DNA from: Echinarachnius parma
Taxonomy: Eukaryota > Echinodermata > Echinoidea > Clypeasteroida > Echinarachniidae
DNA length: 64,000 nt
Assembly: GCA_037951105.1 (NCBI GenBank)
Contig: JBAMJV010008344.1
Location: forward strand, 1 to 64,000
Reading direction: 5' to 3'
This document shows, piece by piece, positions 12,526-33,684 of the stretch (the stretch's first letter is position 1; every line of letters begins with the position of its first letter). The notes beneath the pieces are model-generated. The model did no database searches. It saw only the letters and a list, made by a program, of their open reading frames with translations, and was not told where the DNA came from. The translations under genes were made by a program, and so were the position numbers.

Positions 12526-12929
12526 TGTATGATCCCATATTAGTAAAACTATATTCTTTCACATGGTGGTAATAAGAGCGTACATTTCATTTTTAGGGGG
12601 TGGGGCGTTTCCCACTACTGTCATTCACCTTTAAATTGATGTTTGGCTGAATTGAGTTCTGCATACTAATACCACTTACATGTAGTAGAGCTTGTCCCCG
12701 ATCCTTCTGTTCGTACTCAATTTTCAGAACACAAAATATTTATCATTACGCCAATTTCAATTTTAAAAATTTAAAAAAAATTTAAAAAGAGCAAAATTTG
12801 GTTTGTACAAGGCTCCCAAACTTGAAACATGATTTATCTATCTCCCATCTCTCATACACAAGTTTGCAGTTAGCACTGCAGCACGTAAAGTGATGACGGA
12901 TTGGTAGTCCCGAAAATGACTAATTCTTT

Positions 12930-13612
12930 ATTGGTCAGTTCTCAAAAGGACTGTGGTAGTCCTGTAAAAATGGTAATGGTACTGTTGGTATTCTTTCTTG
13001 AGCGTGTAGTCCTGGTGGTTAAGTTTATTGTAGGGAAGGAAGGGGTGGTAGGAGGGGCTGGGCTCCACATCTTGGGGAATAGGCTGTTTTCGCCCAGCGT
13101 CGTCGTACGCAGCTTTCACCGACGCAGGAACGATCTATTGGTACGTCCGCCGCGCTAAAACAACTCTGGTTTACAAGCCGTTTCGCTTATTCGGTTGAAC
13201 GCGGAGGGACGTAGACTCCAATCAATTCAGCTGGCAGCATACTACACATGCACACTGCACACTACACTACACACACTACACACACACACTACACACACGT
13301 GCGAGCGCTGATGATGAACGTTTGACCTCGCTACGAGCAGCGAGCGCCGCTGATTGGCTGTTTGCCTGATCGGGCGGTCTCATAGCACGGACGCAGAATC
13401 GACCGAAGACGGTCAGTGATAACAGTCCAGGAACGGAGGGACTGCTGTTACTACAGGAAATTGGCGATTTTGCACACGACACGCCAATTTCTACGGCCGC
13501 GTTGAGGTTGCGAAAACGCTATATTGTAGGGAAGGAAGGGGTGGTAGGAGGGGCTGGGCTCCACATCTTGAACAGGTTGACTGTTCGTTGTCGGGAGTGA
13601 TTATCCCTGAAG
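12930..13612 (-). repeat. Repeat homologous to 41.46-41.85 kb, split by a GC-rich block
   Basis: Reverse-strand order: hammerhead-like remnant (13571-13612), 49-bp pyrimidine-rich block (13522-13570), GC-rich insert (13075-13521), the same 49-bp block again, perfect (13026-13074), then ACTACACGCTCAAGAAAGAA and AGTCCT-type repeats. The related copy at 41.5 kb has no insert. Confidence 0.75.
13075..13521. other. GC/CpG-rich block between 49-bp direct repeats
   Basis: 447 bp, CpG-rich, with an inverted CCAAT (GCTGATTGGCTG, 13347), a GGGCGG box and an ACAC microsatellite (13245-13300). It could be a promoter-like or duplicated single-copy block; no transcript evidence. Confidence 0.5.
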
Positions 13613-13774
13613 TGCAAAAAGTGACTTACGCCCTTCTCTTTCTCAACAGAGGATACATTAATATGTAGATGCTGATGTGAGTCAATGAGTCTCTAAGGGT
13701 ACCGGTAATTAATTACCTTGCAGTGTCACGAGACAGTAAGACACATCCCTAAATACCTCCTTGATTAGACAGTC

Positions 13775-14366
13775 CCATATCTCAAAATCCAAAATGAATT
13801 CTAGCGGTTCCCTCATACCTTGTTGTATTCGTATTAACTATAAAAGCATGGGTCAGGTTTCGGTTTTTCAAATTTCCCTTTCGTTAAAAAGATATTTACG
13901 ATTGAAGTGTTCAGATGTTAAATTATCCACTGGACCACCAAAACCGTGTACAAAGTAAGTGCAATGATTTAGTGAATATCACTTTGCATTAATGCTCATT
14001 ACTTGGCCATATAATGTCCATTTAACTTGAAATGTTCACACAACACCCAGTGGACATTTTGGATAACAACAGTATACTTTTTATCAACCACTCAGTCATC
14101 ACTTTTTGCACATGTGATGACATAAACGGTACCCCGGGGTACCAGACGAAAATCCGCCATTTTGTTTAATTATTTATTTAATTTTTAGGGCTGTACTGTG
14201 GGTATAGCGTGCATACAATCGCGCGCTGCACTGCATGCACAACGCAATAGCTGCGGTGCGGTTGGACGCAAGATGGCGCTACACAACGCGATACCCCGGG
14301 GTACAACGGTACCCCGGGGTACCGCGTGTGTCATCATGTCAACAAAGTTACTAGATGCATTGCAAT
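13775..14366 (-). mobile_element. MITE family A, reverse, interrupted by a 222-bp MITE
   Basis: Family A (reverse) runs to TTTTTGCACATG at 14114, is interrupted by 14115-14336, and resumes with TCAACAAAGTTACTAGAT at 14339. Confidence 0.75.
14115..14336. mobile_element. 222-bp MITE family M, copy 1, nested in family A
   Basis: Ends TGATGACATAAACGG and TGTGTCATCA, inner palindromes GGTACCCCGGGGTACC repeated at both ends. Non-coding; CpG-rich middle (GCGCGCTGCACTGCATGC). Nearly identical to 16527-16749. Confidence 0.85.
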
Positions 14367-14756
14367 GTGTACAAATTATGCATAATGCACATGATTGTAC
14401 TATGTGTCAAGTTTTTACCATGGACCTAGTATACATGTAGTAGGCTTTTGGTATTTCATATGTGTACACTGCATGGTACTAACTTCATTCCAGTATTCAA
14501 TGTACAGTATGATCCTGTCATGGATTTATGATCACACATTTCTAGGATAAATGCGTAGTGACACGTTAGCTTCCCTAACCCCCGGGGCGATCAAACACGC
14601 TTTTCTCATCTCGCTAATGTCCTTGTTAGGGAAATGCGTCTGAATTGCATACCATCAGTGAGCTGGTACACTTTAATACATTTGTAAGCACTTGGCCAAA
14701 TGGCTTGAGGCAGTTAGCCTTTTAACAAGGCCTCGAGTCTTAAAACCAAATAACAG

Positions 14757-15107
14757 TATGGGAAAGTTACCAAAAAGCATATCTACATGTATGTTGGCCA
14801 AACTAATCGATCAAAATTGTTGACATAGAACTTGTACAAAAGGGCTTATGCACAGGTAAAACCAGAACCTTAGTATCGTTAAATGCAGAAATATTGGTGG
14901 AACTTCCATTCACACCGTCCGTTTTCCCCTCTCTGTTGGGCTGGGTAACTGTGGGTACACATACGGTCAACAAGCCTGCATGCCGTGCGTATGTGCACTT
15001 GCATAGCTTTTGCATGCAGCGTATGCGTCAGCGGATATCGATCGAGCACCTACCTTTATTGTCTAAATTGCAAATATTTTCAATTGATAGGCAGTTTCTT
15101 GGCCCAA
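14757..15107 (+). repeat. Dispersed repeat, copy 2 of 2
   Basis: Same ordered words as 12180-12525, overall moderately diverged; both lie in the Ral large intron. Confidence 0.7.
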
Positions 15108-15186
15108 TTCACTTCTATAGTGCCACTAGCAATCCTTCCACTGTATCGTTATCTTTCTGATATGGCAGGGCGGCTGGTTTCTAACA

Positions 15187-15488
15187 TTCACACTGGCCCG
15201 CTGGCTCGGGGCAAGTGAAATTGCACTTTGGGCCATCAACAAATGATAAAAGTCATATTTTGGTGGCCCGATCGGGCAAGCAGATTTTGAATCCAACATT
15301 GACAAAATTATAAAAAAATGATTTTCTTCCATGTCGTGCTTCATCTTTCATCACAGGTTTGATCAGCAAAGAGTGATATTTTTCAAAGTAAAAAGTTTTC
15401 TCATGAAATGCAATAAATGTTTCTTTTGGGCCACCAGAATAGGGGAAGAAATTATTTCACTGGCCTGAAAGGTTAGTGTGGAGCCCTG
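15187..15488. repeat. Family D dispersed repeat
   Basis: CACACTGGCCCGCTGGCTC ... TTAGTGTGGAGCCCTG. Confidence 0.8.
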
Positions 15489-15548
15489 TATTAAATACTC
15501 ATGGCAAAGTGCTTTGGCTGTTTAAAGCAGTCCCAAAGTAATCATTTT

Positions 15549-15715
15549 TAAAGGGATCTAGTAACTTTGTTGATATGTGCAAAAAGTGATGAATGGTTGA
15601 TTCAATGTATAATGTTGTTATCTGATATGTCCGCTGGGTATTGTGTGAAAATGGTGTTAAATGGACGTGGCCGAGTAATGAGCAAAAATGCAAAGTGATG
15701 TTCACTAACATTGTG
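15549..15715 (+). mobile_element. MITE family A, left part only
   Basis: AAAGGGATCTAGTAACTTTG through GTGATGTTCACTAAC, then replaced by the 18-bp minisatellite at 15719. Confidence 0.75.
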
Positions 15716-15718
15716 TAG

Positions 15719-15813
15719 CACTAGCACCCTTGCTAGCACTAGCACCCCTGCTAGCACTAGCACCCCTGCTAGCACTAGCAGCCCTGCTAGCACTAGCAGC
15801 CCTGCTAGCACTA
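15719..15813 (+). repeat. 18-bp minisatellite
   Basis: About five units of CTAGCACTAGCACCCCTG or the CAGCCCTG variant, at the broken end of a family A MITE. Confidence 0.92.
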
Positions 15814-16526
15814 GCACCCCCTTCTGTTATTCATTTATCTGAAGTGACCGATATGGCGGGTCGGCTGGCTTTTAACACACATGGCAAAGTGCTTTGGCTG
15901 TTCAAAACAGTCCTCTAGATAATCATTTTTTTTTCTGGGAAGTGTGTTCCTTTAGCAATTCATTTCAATGCAACACTGAGCGCAACATATATTTATCTTT
16001 TGATGAAGATTATTGCCTGCTCGGTCATTTCTACTTATAACTGAGCACCAAGTGCCTGACCTTTTCAGAACGAGTTTATTTATGGCAGAAAGAAGTACTG
16101 TGTACGCCAATAATTTCGCGTCAAGATATTTTCCCCGAATGAGAGGGTAATGGACAGAGGAAAAGGATTGAGGTGAAATTCTAGTTCAGGTTAGATCTAG
16201 ATAAATTGAGCTTTGATAGCTGCTTTCTTTCTTGCGGTAGATTACCAGACCACTACTTGATGTCTGCCGGGGGACTGGCCGACCAAGTGCATGCGAATGC
16301 CCGCTGACAAGATCTTGCAAATGACTGGCAATATTTTCGCGTGTTGTTAATTTCGCATCTCTCTACGGATTCGCGAGATTCGCGAAAAGAAAACCCTCGC
16401 AAGAATAACAGCTCATACAGTACATCTTTGAAGGTACTGCGTCTTTTGCAGCTATCACCAAAGTCGTAATCAACCTCACCAAAGTCAGTAAGCAACCTCA
16501 CCAAAGTCAGTAAGCAGTACTAGAAA

Positions 16527-16749
16527 TGATGACATAAACGGTACCCCGGGGTACCAGACGAAAATCCGCCATTTTGTTTAATTATTTATTTAATTTTTAG
16601 GGCTGTACTGTGGGTATAGCGTGCATACAATCGCGCGCTGCACTGCATGCACAACGCAATAGCTGCGGTACGGTTGGACGCAAGATGGCGCTACACAACG
16701 CAGGATACCGGGGTACAACGGTACCCCGCGGGTACTGAGTGTGTCATCA
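16527..16749. mobile_element. 223-bp MITE family M, copy 2
   Basis: Same termini and order as copy 1 with only a few differences (for example an altered right GGTACCCCGCGGGTAC), pointing to recent movement. Confidence 0.85.
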
Positions 16750-16753
16750 AATT

Positions 16754-17851
16754 AGCAAAGGCCCACAGGCCCAGGGGCCAGGGCCACTAAAAATTCAGCT
16801 TTGGGCCACCAACAAAATGTATTGATCAATGTTAAATTCCACTGGTCCAAATGGGAAACCAAATTTTACTGGAATGTTAATGTTTTTCTCTGTTTCGGGC
16901 CACCAAATTCAGGTTTCGGGCCCACCAAATTCAGGTTTCAGGCAACTAGAATTGGTAAAGTCTTGGTTTTTACTTGCCCGGCTGGGCCACAAGGTAAAAA
17001 GTTAAAGGAGATGTTTCCCCACCTACAATTTACTTTTGATTATGTTCTCTACACATTATTAAAACATTATTTCATGCAAATATGTCCAACGTTTGCCCTC
17101 TGTTCAGTGAACCCTAAATTATGACGTCACAATGGCTATGCAAAACCTGTGCACAGAGCGCGCGTGTTGATAGAACAAGATCGTGATGCGCATGCGCAAT
17201 CCAGGCCACTGTTAAGCCACTGTTCATTCATACTTGCGTCTAGCACTGGCTCGGCTTCTAAAAAGTGATGCTTGATGAAATTCAGTCATCTCAAAAAGTG
17301 GCAAAAGTCACCCCGGCTGCCAAAGTCACCCCGGTTTACGGTAGTTGATTTTGTACAAATTTCTTGCGATTATCTCTCAACATTATGCGATATGTGTCAT
17401 GGATTAATTCTATTATCCTCTAATATAGAGTTGGAAGAAAATCCGCTAGGGTTCACATGCCCTAGGGCAACAGTAATGTACTTTACTTTTGTGAACCCTG
17501 ACCCACACACTGCTTCTAACTATTTTCTTCTGTCTTGTAACTTGTATTTTTGTAATTTGTGCATATATAGTTGTGTTGTATTTTACATTGTATTATGCTT
17601 TTTGGTCGAATAAATAATAATAATAATAATAATAAACAGTAGAAATCTGCCTGAGTGACTTTTGATTGTGCTTTCATTCATGACTACAATATATTTAGGT
17701 GATACGTATACATACGTAACACCTCTTGATTTCGTCAAGATTTTAAAATGATTTTGTTTTCATTACTCTGGATTCTGATACCCCTCACTTCTACTTCATT
17801 TTAGTAATTTTGGACGCATGGGGAATACGAGCGCTTCAAAGATTTTCACAA
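16754..17851. other. Intron with a family D-like repeat and anonymous DNA
   Basis: 16754-17000 is a GGCCCACAGGCCCAGGGGCC-type D relative; an (AAT) microsatellite lies at 17610-17635. The open frame 17272-17613 has no recognisable domain. Confidence 0.5.
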
Positions 17852-18108
17852 TATGTGACTGACTATAGCAAAACCCTGCACTTGTCGGTAATTCATGTTT
17901 TGAAGAAATTGGCATTTTAAGTTCACATAACGTGTGTAAAAGACCTATGATTGTAACATTAAAACAATCATATCTTCGCCAATTATTGACCAATTTGTTA
18001 GAACAAAGCATCAAATGAAAGCTTGTGATACGGCCTTTCTAATGAGATGAAAATCTACATTTTGATTTTTACCGACAAGTGCAGGGTTTTGCTATAGCCG
18101 GTCACATA
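17852..18108. mobile_element. 257-bp MITE with about 35-bp TIRs
   Basis: TATGTGACTGACTATAGCAA continuing into ACCCTGCACTTGTCGGTAA, with the complement at 18070-18108 and only a few mismatches. Confidence 0.82.
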
Positions 18109-19019
18109 TATGGTAAAAACATGCCCTTTTATATTCTGCCAAAACTTCTTTAAACGTATGGGTACACCCAAATATTATGTCATATTAAAAAAGAGCATGA
18201 GTTGGGCCAGTTACATTTCCTGACATCATCATATTGCACGCTGAAAAGTCAAAATCATCATATCGCAATTTCACTACGTATCAGAGTGACAAATTCAGGT
18301 CTATTGGATATTCTCTGTGAACATAATGTACAAATGGGAAGTACAAGGAAGGGTCAACTCATTGAAATGAATGAAATTACATTATTCTGCGTCAGAACTC
18401 TGTGCAAAATTGCAAGATGTAAAGTGAATAAATATATTTTCGAATTTCCAGAGGTGAGTGAATAGTTGTGCCTGAATGATCATGCACTCATCAGAAAAGC
18501 AGAGTGTGCATTTCTTGTTCTACAGAGTGAAGACGGGTAGTCCCATATATGCACAAATTGGGGTGGGAGCAGGTTTCTTTGCATTGTAGAATGTGCGAGA
18601 AGAAAATCTTATAATATATAAATATGTTGATTTCAATTTTGTGATTTCATATTTGTATGTCACTGTACATGTTTTCAAAGGGATGCACAATTTATAGACT
18701 GTATTACACATTTATGTATGTGTGCTTGTAATGTCTTTTACACCTAGATAGAGCTCAAACTAGAGTACACGTATATTTAGGTGAACATTGCAAAATGTGA
18801 ATGATTCATGATATTTAATTGACTGTCCGTGACATACTTAATCGGAATAACCTTTCAAATTACCTGTACATCCTCATGAAAAAGAGGTCACCTTCTAATT
18901 ATGAATGCAGAACAATATATAAATCTAGAATTCTAGTTGAAAATTTTGATGTTCATATTATAATTACGTTGCATCAATGGTGATTTTATTGGCAAACAGT
19001 GCAAGAAATACAAAATGTA
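18109..19019. other. Intron, nothing recognised
   Basis: AT-rich, no repeat match inside the window, no splice-supported exon. Confidence 0.5.
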
Positions 19020-19174
19020 CTAGGGGCCATCTACAAAGTACGTACGCACAAGGGGGAGGTTAAATCTGATTCGTACGCTCCATTGAACCATGTGTATAAA
19101 AAGTGCGTACAGGGGGGGAGGGGTGGTCAATTTTGGACCAAAAATTGCGTACGTACTTTGTAGATTGCCCCCTA
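19020..19174. mobile_element. 155-bp palindromic MITE
   Basis: TAGGGGCCATCTACAAAGTA continuing CGTACGCA, complement at the right end (TGCGTACGTACTTTGTAGAT...CCCCTA). Confidence 0.82.
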
Positions 19175-19360
19175 TTCTTGTTTTAAAGTGACTATCGTTG
19201 CCTCTCAAAACCCTCGAAGTCAAACTATCACATCCAATGAATAGTCCGGCTACTGTCGGGCTCATAATACAGCCTGCAGTTATACCAAGTACCTCCTTGG
19301 TTATAGTACACATGTACATATCATGTAATTTAAAGATTGGACTCTACCATTACCTTGCAG

Positions 19361-19488
19361 GTAGGGGTGGACAGGATCTCAAGGCTGAGGGACACGGTGC
19401 TCAGTGAAAAAAAAATCCCCTGAGGAGGCTGAGGGCGGGGCCATAGCAAGAGGTCAACGGAGGTCAGCCAAGGTCAACCGAGGTCAAG
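19361..19488 (+). other. Ral: 5'UTR part of the Ral start-codon exon
   Basis: A pyrimidine-rich stretch ending in CAG at 19360 makes a good 3' splice site. The 128 nt before the ATG are GC-richer than the surrounding intron and have an in-frame stop 14 codons upstream of the ATG. This implies at least one upstream non-coding exon. It holds the AGGTCA array described separately. Confidence 0.65.
19451..19486 (+). promoter_or_regulatory. Four AGGTCA half-sites, 10-bp spacing (DR4 array)
   Basis: AGGTCA occurs perfectly at 19451, 19461, 19471 and 19481, each followed by a 4-base spacer (acgg, gcca, accg). AGGTCA direct repeats with 4-bp spacing are the known binding layout of RXR heterodimers with thyroid hormone or LXR-type receptors. 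It lies in the 5'UTR, two bases before the start codon. It may instead be a chance decamer tandem repeat; binding is inferred only. Confidence 0.5.
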
Positions 19489-29130
<9,642 letters not shown>

Positions 29131-29198
29131 GGATTGTAAGCCGGGGCGTCACTCTTTATAATAATAATTATAATACAGTCAAAACCTGCTCTAGCGAC

Positions 29199-29575
29199 CA
29201 CCTGTCTATAGAGACCACTTTGCTTGACTCCTTTAAATGAAGAGATTACATGTGAATTAACCTGTCTGTAGAGACCACCTTTTCTGTTTCCCTTGGGTAG
29301 TCTCTATAGACAGGTTTGGTTTACCATCTGTCTATAGAGACCACTTTGCTTGACTCCTTGAAATGAAGAGATTACATGTGAATGAACCTGTCTATAGAGA
29401 CCACCTTTTCTGTTTCCCTTGGGTGGTCTCTATAGACAGGTTTGGTTGACCATCTGTCTATAGAGACCACTTTGCTTGACTCCTTGAAATGAAGAGATTA
29501 CATGTGAATGAACCTGTCTATAGAGACCACCTTTTCTGGTTCCCTTGGGTGGTCTTTATAGACAGGTTTGACTGA
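29199..29575 (+). repeat. 126-bp tandem repeat, 3 units, with internal inverted repeats
   Basis: CTGTCTATAGAGACCAC recurs at 126-127-bp spacing (29202, 29328, 29454). Each unit also holds the reverse complement GGTGGTCTCTATAGACAG, so each can fold into a hairpin. It lies directly in the presumed Ral 3'UTR or flank. Confidence 0.85.
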
Positions 29576-29637
29576 TTTGAATATGGAAACATAATAGAGT
29601 AAGACATGTCAGATATGACCATCTTATTCTAAAGGGA

Positions 29638-29735
29638 AACAGAATTGGAGAAAACGGAAATGTATCGTTTTGTGAGGATTGTATCGTAAGCCACACGTCA
29701 CACTTTATTGTAATAGGGAAACAAATGCAGTCGAA
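29638..29735 (+). pseudogene. Decayed copy of the Ral stop-codon region
   Basis: GGAAATGTATCGTTTTGTGA and the following GGATTGTA...GTAAGCC...GTCAC match 29110-29165 of the true last exon, offset about 540 bp. The duplication spans the CAAX codons, the stop and the first UTR bases. Confidence 0.75.
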
Positions 29736-29739
29736 CAAA

Positions 29740-30420
29740 CGCTTTTCTAATGACCATCTATAGACTGCTATAGACAGGCTCTAAAACATTATTTTTTTCT
29801 CTACAAGGGGTCTCGAATGGTGGCCACTATAGGCAGGCTGGCTGCTATAGAGGGGTGGCCACTAAGACAGGTTTTATTGTTATATGAAAACAAGTACAGT
29901 CAAACCCTTCTCTAATGACCATCTATAGACTGCTATAGACAGGTATTTTTTCTCTAAAAGGGGTCACGAATGGTGGCCACTATAGGCAGGCTGGCTGCTA
30001 TAGACAGGTTGCCACTAAGACAGGTTTTTATTGTAATATGAAAACAAATACAGTCAAGCCCTTCTCTAATGACCATCTATATACCGCTATAGACAGGCTC
30101 TAAAACATTATTTTTTCTCTACAATGGGTCACGAATGGTGGCCACTATAGGCAGGCTGGCTGCTATAGACGGGTGGCCACTAAGACAGGTTTTATTGTAA
30201 TATGAAAACAAATACAGTCAAACCCTTCTCTAATGACCATCTATATACCGCTATAGACAGGCTCTAAAACATTATTTTTTCTGCAGGGGGTCACGGATGG
30301 TGACCTGCCCTTAATGGCCATCTTCATGGAAACAGAAATGGTTTGGCGTTATTAGCAGGTGGTCTATATAGACAGGTTCATTTACATTCAAACTGCTTCA
30401 TAGGGAGGCAGGTTTAGTGG
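29740..30420 (+). repeat. About 160-bp tandem repeat, 4 units, related to the 126-bp array
   Basis: TTCTCTAATGACCATCTATA recurs at about 29742, 29907, 30061 and 30225. Units contain GTGGCCACTATAGGCAGG and a run of CTATAGACAGG. Similar CTATAG/GTGGCCAC pieces are scattered at 19835-19865, 20100-20175, 32805-32955 and 39478-39533, so this is a dispersed family that expanded here. Confidence 0.8.
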
Positions 30421-30469
30421 TCTCTATAGACAGGTGGTCCTACATACACGTGGTCACTAGAGCAGGGTT

Positions 30470-31395
30470 TTTATGCCTCCGCCAACGAAGTGGCTGGAGG
30501 CATTATGTTTTCGGGTTGTCCGTCCGTCCGTCCGTCCGTACGTACGTCCGTCCGTACGTACGTCCCGTTTTCGTTCTCGCGATATCTCAAGAACCGGTTG
30601 ACGGATCAATTTCAAACTTGGTATGAGTGTACATATTGGGGTGACAATGATCTGATTAGATTTTGGGGTTCATGAGGTCAAAGGTCAAGGTCACATGACT
30701 CAATATATGTTTTAAAATGCCTCGTTCTCGCGATATCTCCAGAACCAGTTGACAGATCAAATTCAAACTTGGTATGAGTGTATATATTGGGGAGACAATG
30801 ATCTGATTAGATTTTGGGGTTCATGAGGTCAAAGGTCAAGGTCACAGGACTCAATATATGTGCAAAAATGCCTTATTCTCGTGATATCTCTAGAACCGGT
30901 TGATGTATCAATTTCAAACTTGGTATGAGTGTACATATTGGGGTGACAATGATCTGATTAGATTTTGGGGTTCATGAGGTGAAAGGTCAAGGTCGCAGGA
31001 CTCAATATATGTGCAAAAAAGCATCCTTCTCACGATATCTCAAGAACTGTTTGACGGATCAATTTCAAACTTGGAATGAGTTACATACACATCGGGTGGC
31101 AATGATTGGATTAGGTTTGGGGGGCCATGAGGTCAAAGGTCAAGGTCACATGACTCAATATATATGCAAAAATGGCTTGTAATGACAAAATCTCAAGACC
31201 TGAATGTCAGATTTCAATCTAACTTGGTACCTGAATATTCTTGGGAACCAATGTAGCCATCAAAGTTTGGGGTCTACATAGGTCAAGGTCACAGAACTCA
31301 AAATATATATATGAAAAAAACAAAATTTCAGTGCACGCTATTTTGGGCTTGATATTGAAAATTGCGTCATAGCGGAGGCATAATTTTCGACTGCG
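30470..31395 (+). repeat. Dispersed element with 151-bp tandem units
   Basis: The GATATCTC core recurs at 30581, 30732, 30883 and 31034 (exactly 151 bp apart), with a decayed fifth unit near 31187. Each unit has AGGTCAAAGGTCAAGGTCAC. Ends carry TTATGCCTCCGC and its complement (31368-31380). A CGTC/CGTA microsatellite sits at 30521-30565. There is no convincing protein frame. Similar units are widespread in marine invertebrate genomes, to my recollection. Confidence 0.7.
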
Positions 31396-31919
31396 CGCAG
31401 TCGAAGATCCATCTAGTTTGTTATGTTTATATTTACATGATACAAATGGCTTCCTAGGGAGCCAAGGTTAGTGGTCTTTGTATAGAGGTGGTTGCTAGAT
31501 TAGGTTTGGCTGTACAAAGCAGGGCTGTATTTTAACGGCCCTGTTTTGTTTTAAATACTCATGAATGCTAAATATTGTTATTAATTATGTCATCTATACA
31601 TGTAATCTGAACCTGTTCTGTCATGTATGCAAATCGGTATTTAGGCCTGTGTGAGATTTGAATAAGTTACGAAACTCTGATATTAGTGAAATAACAATGC
31701 AAAGTATGTTTATGTATTGACTATTGAAGAACAAGGGTTTCTACAATATTATAATAATTTATTGTTATGTCAGAAGTTGTTGAGTTAGGCCGCAACGCTG
31801 TTGTATACTAACCCCATGATAAAGCAATCACAAATCACTGTCACATTCAATGTCTAAGACCCAATAAATGATTGTTATGTCTGTAGTTATCAAGTTGGGT
31901 CACACCACTGTTATATATA

Positions 31920-32232
31920 CCAGGGATCCACACTTACTTTTTTTGTCAGTGGCCCGGTCAGGCCAGTGAAATAATTTCTTCACCTTTTATGGTGGCCGGA
32001 AAGACAAATTTAATGGATCGAAACTTGTATGTCATGAGAAAACTTTTCTACTACACGAAATATCACACTTTCCTGATCAAACTTATGATTATAGATGAAG
32101 CATGACATGGAAGAAAACAAGATTTTTCTAATTTTGTCAATGTTGGGTTGAAAATCTGCTTGCCCGATCGGGCCACCAAAATATAACTTTTATACATTTT
32201 TGATGGCCTGAAGTGCAATTGTGTCGCTCCCT
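31920..32232. repeat. Family D dispersed repeat, reverse
   Basis: CAGGGATCCACACTTAC ... GTGTCGCTCCCTG. Confidence 0.8.
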
Positions 32233-32624
32233 GTATATACCTTCTTGAACGTGAAATCACAAATAACTGTTAAATGATAATGTATCTGAACAATGTCTAT
32301 GCCCCAATTAATTGTTACATGCATGTCATGTCAGGGTTGTCACGTTGGGTCAAAATGCTGATGAAGGCTGTAGAAGACAGCCATAATACATGTATTTCTG
32401 AGTTTCGCGATCAAGCGTTTAGAAAGTTTTGTTGTACTTGTGTGATTTTATATGTTCCTATTAGGAATTCAAACTTCTTCCATTTCACATGATGTATATG
32501 TTAATTAGGGCCATTCCAAGCAAAGATGTATAAAATGTCATAGTGGTACCAAAACAAATATATATATATCCGCTTCAGCATTTGAATCCCTCAAATACTT
32601 TATGTTCTCAGTATTTGAAGTAAC

Positions 32625-32767
32625 GGGCCCTGTTTCATAAAACTTGTTCAATTATTGTAACTACCATGGCAAAAGCAATAATGCTCCATGCTGATTGGCT
32701 GTTGATGCAATAGTAACAATGAGTGGACATTTACAACAAGTGGAAAAGTTTGATGAAATGGGGGCCC
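32625..32767. mobile_element. Family H MITE, copy 1
   Basis: GGGCCCTGTTTCATAAAACT ... GATGAAATGGGGGCCC, 143 bp, with GCTGATTGGCTGTTG inside. Confidence 0.75.
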
Positions 32768-33275
32768 TGAGGTGTTTGCAGTTGCTAATATGAATACATT
32801 CAGACCTGTGTATAGTAACCACCTAAGGGAAACAAGAAAAGTGGCCACTGTAGACAGGTAATCTCGTAAGACAGGTTCTGTAACATTGTTTTTCTCCGCA
32901 AGGGATCACGTTTGGTGGCCAATATAGATCGGTGGCCACTAAAACAGGTTTTACTATATTTTTTTGCGGGATTCAATTCAATTTGATTAATTCATAAGGT
33001 TTGATTTCATTTTCATCAGCAACAAAATTTAACAAGATATTAGTAAGCAATGATTTGTACATGGGATGAATTTTCTGGAACACTATCGCTTTGCTTGGAA
33101 TTGCACATCAACGTCGTGGCATGTTGGTTCGGGCCCACATCTTTCATTATGAAGGTTGTGGGTCTGATCCCAAACCCAGCACCTGTGCTCCGTAGTAGAA
33201 CACTGTTATCCGCTAGCATACTACGAAGGTGTAGTCAATTGTACCTGGCAGGAATTTATTACTTGAAATGCACCT

Positions 33276-33684
33276 TTAAAGGGATTTAGTAACTTTGTTG
33301 GCATACGGTATGCAGAAAGTGATGAATGGTTGGTATAATATATAATGTGTAGTTTTGTGATCTGATAAGTCCTCTGAGTATTGTGTGAACATTTCAGGTT
33401 AAAAAAGATTTTATATCATTATATGGCCGAGTAATGAGCGAAAATACAAAGTGATATTTGCTAACTCATTGAACTGACACAGTTATGACTATCCAGTGGA
33501 TAGTTAAACATCCAGACACTTCAATCGTAAATATACTTCTAACGAAAGGGACAGTTGAAAAACCCAAACCTGTTCCATGCTATTGGTCTATTGGTAATAC
33601 GAATATACAACAAGGTATGAGAGAACCACTAGATTTCCGATTTAGTTTTGAAGATTTGGACAATGTTACTAGATCTCTTTGGGT
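33276..33684 (+). mobile_element. MITE family A, diverged copy
   Basis: Left TTAA and TAGTAACTTTGTTGGCAT; the right end GACAATGTTACTAGATCTCT has lost TTAA. The central hairpin is replaced by ATCCAGTGGAT, a subfamily shared with 60848-61551. Confidence 0.75.

Larger units (their letters stand above)
31396..33275. other. Intergenic: family D and H repeats, otherwise nothing
   Basis: Besides the elements listed (31920-32232, 32625-32767) there is a GTGGCCACTGTAGACAGG fragment at 32850-32955 and a possible poly-A signal AATAAA at about 31864. No exon seen. Confidence 0.5.
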
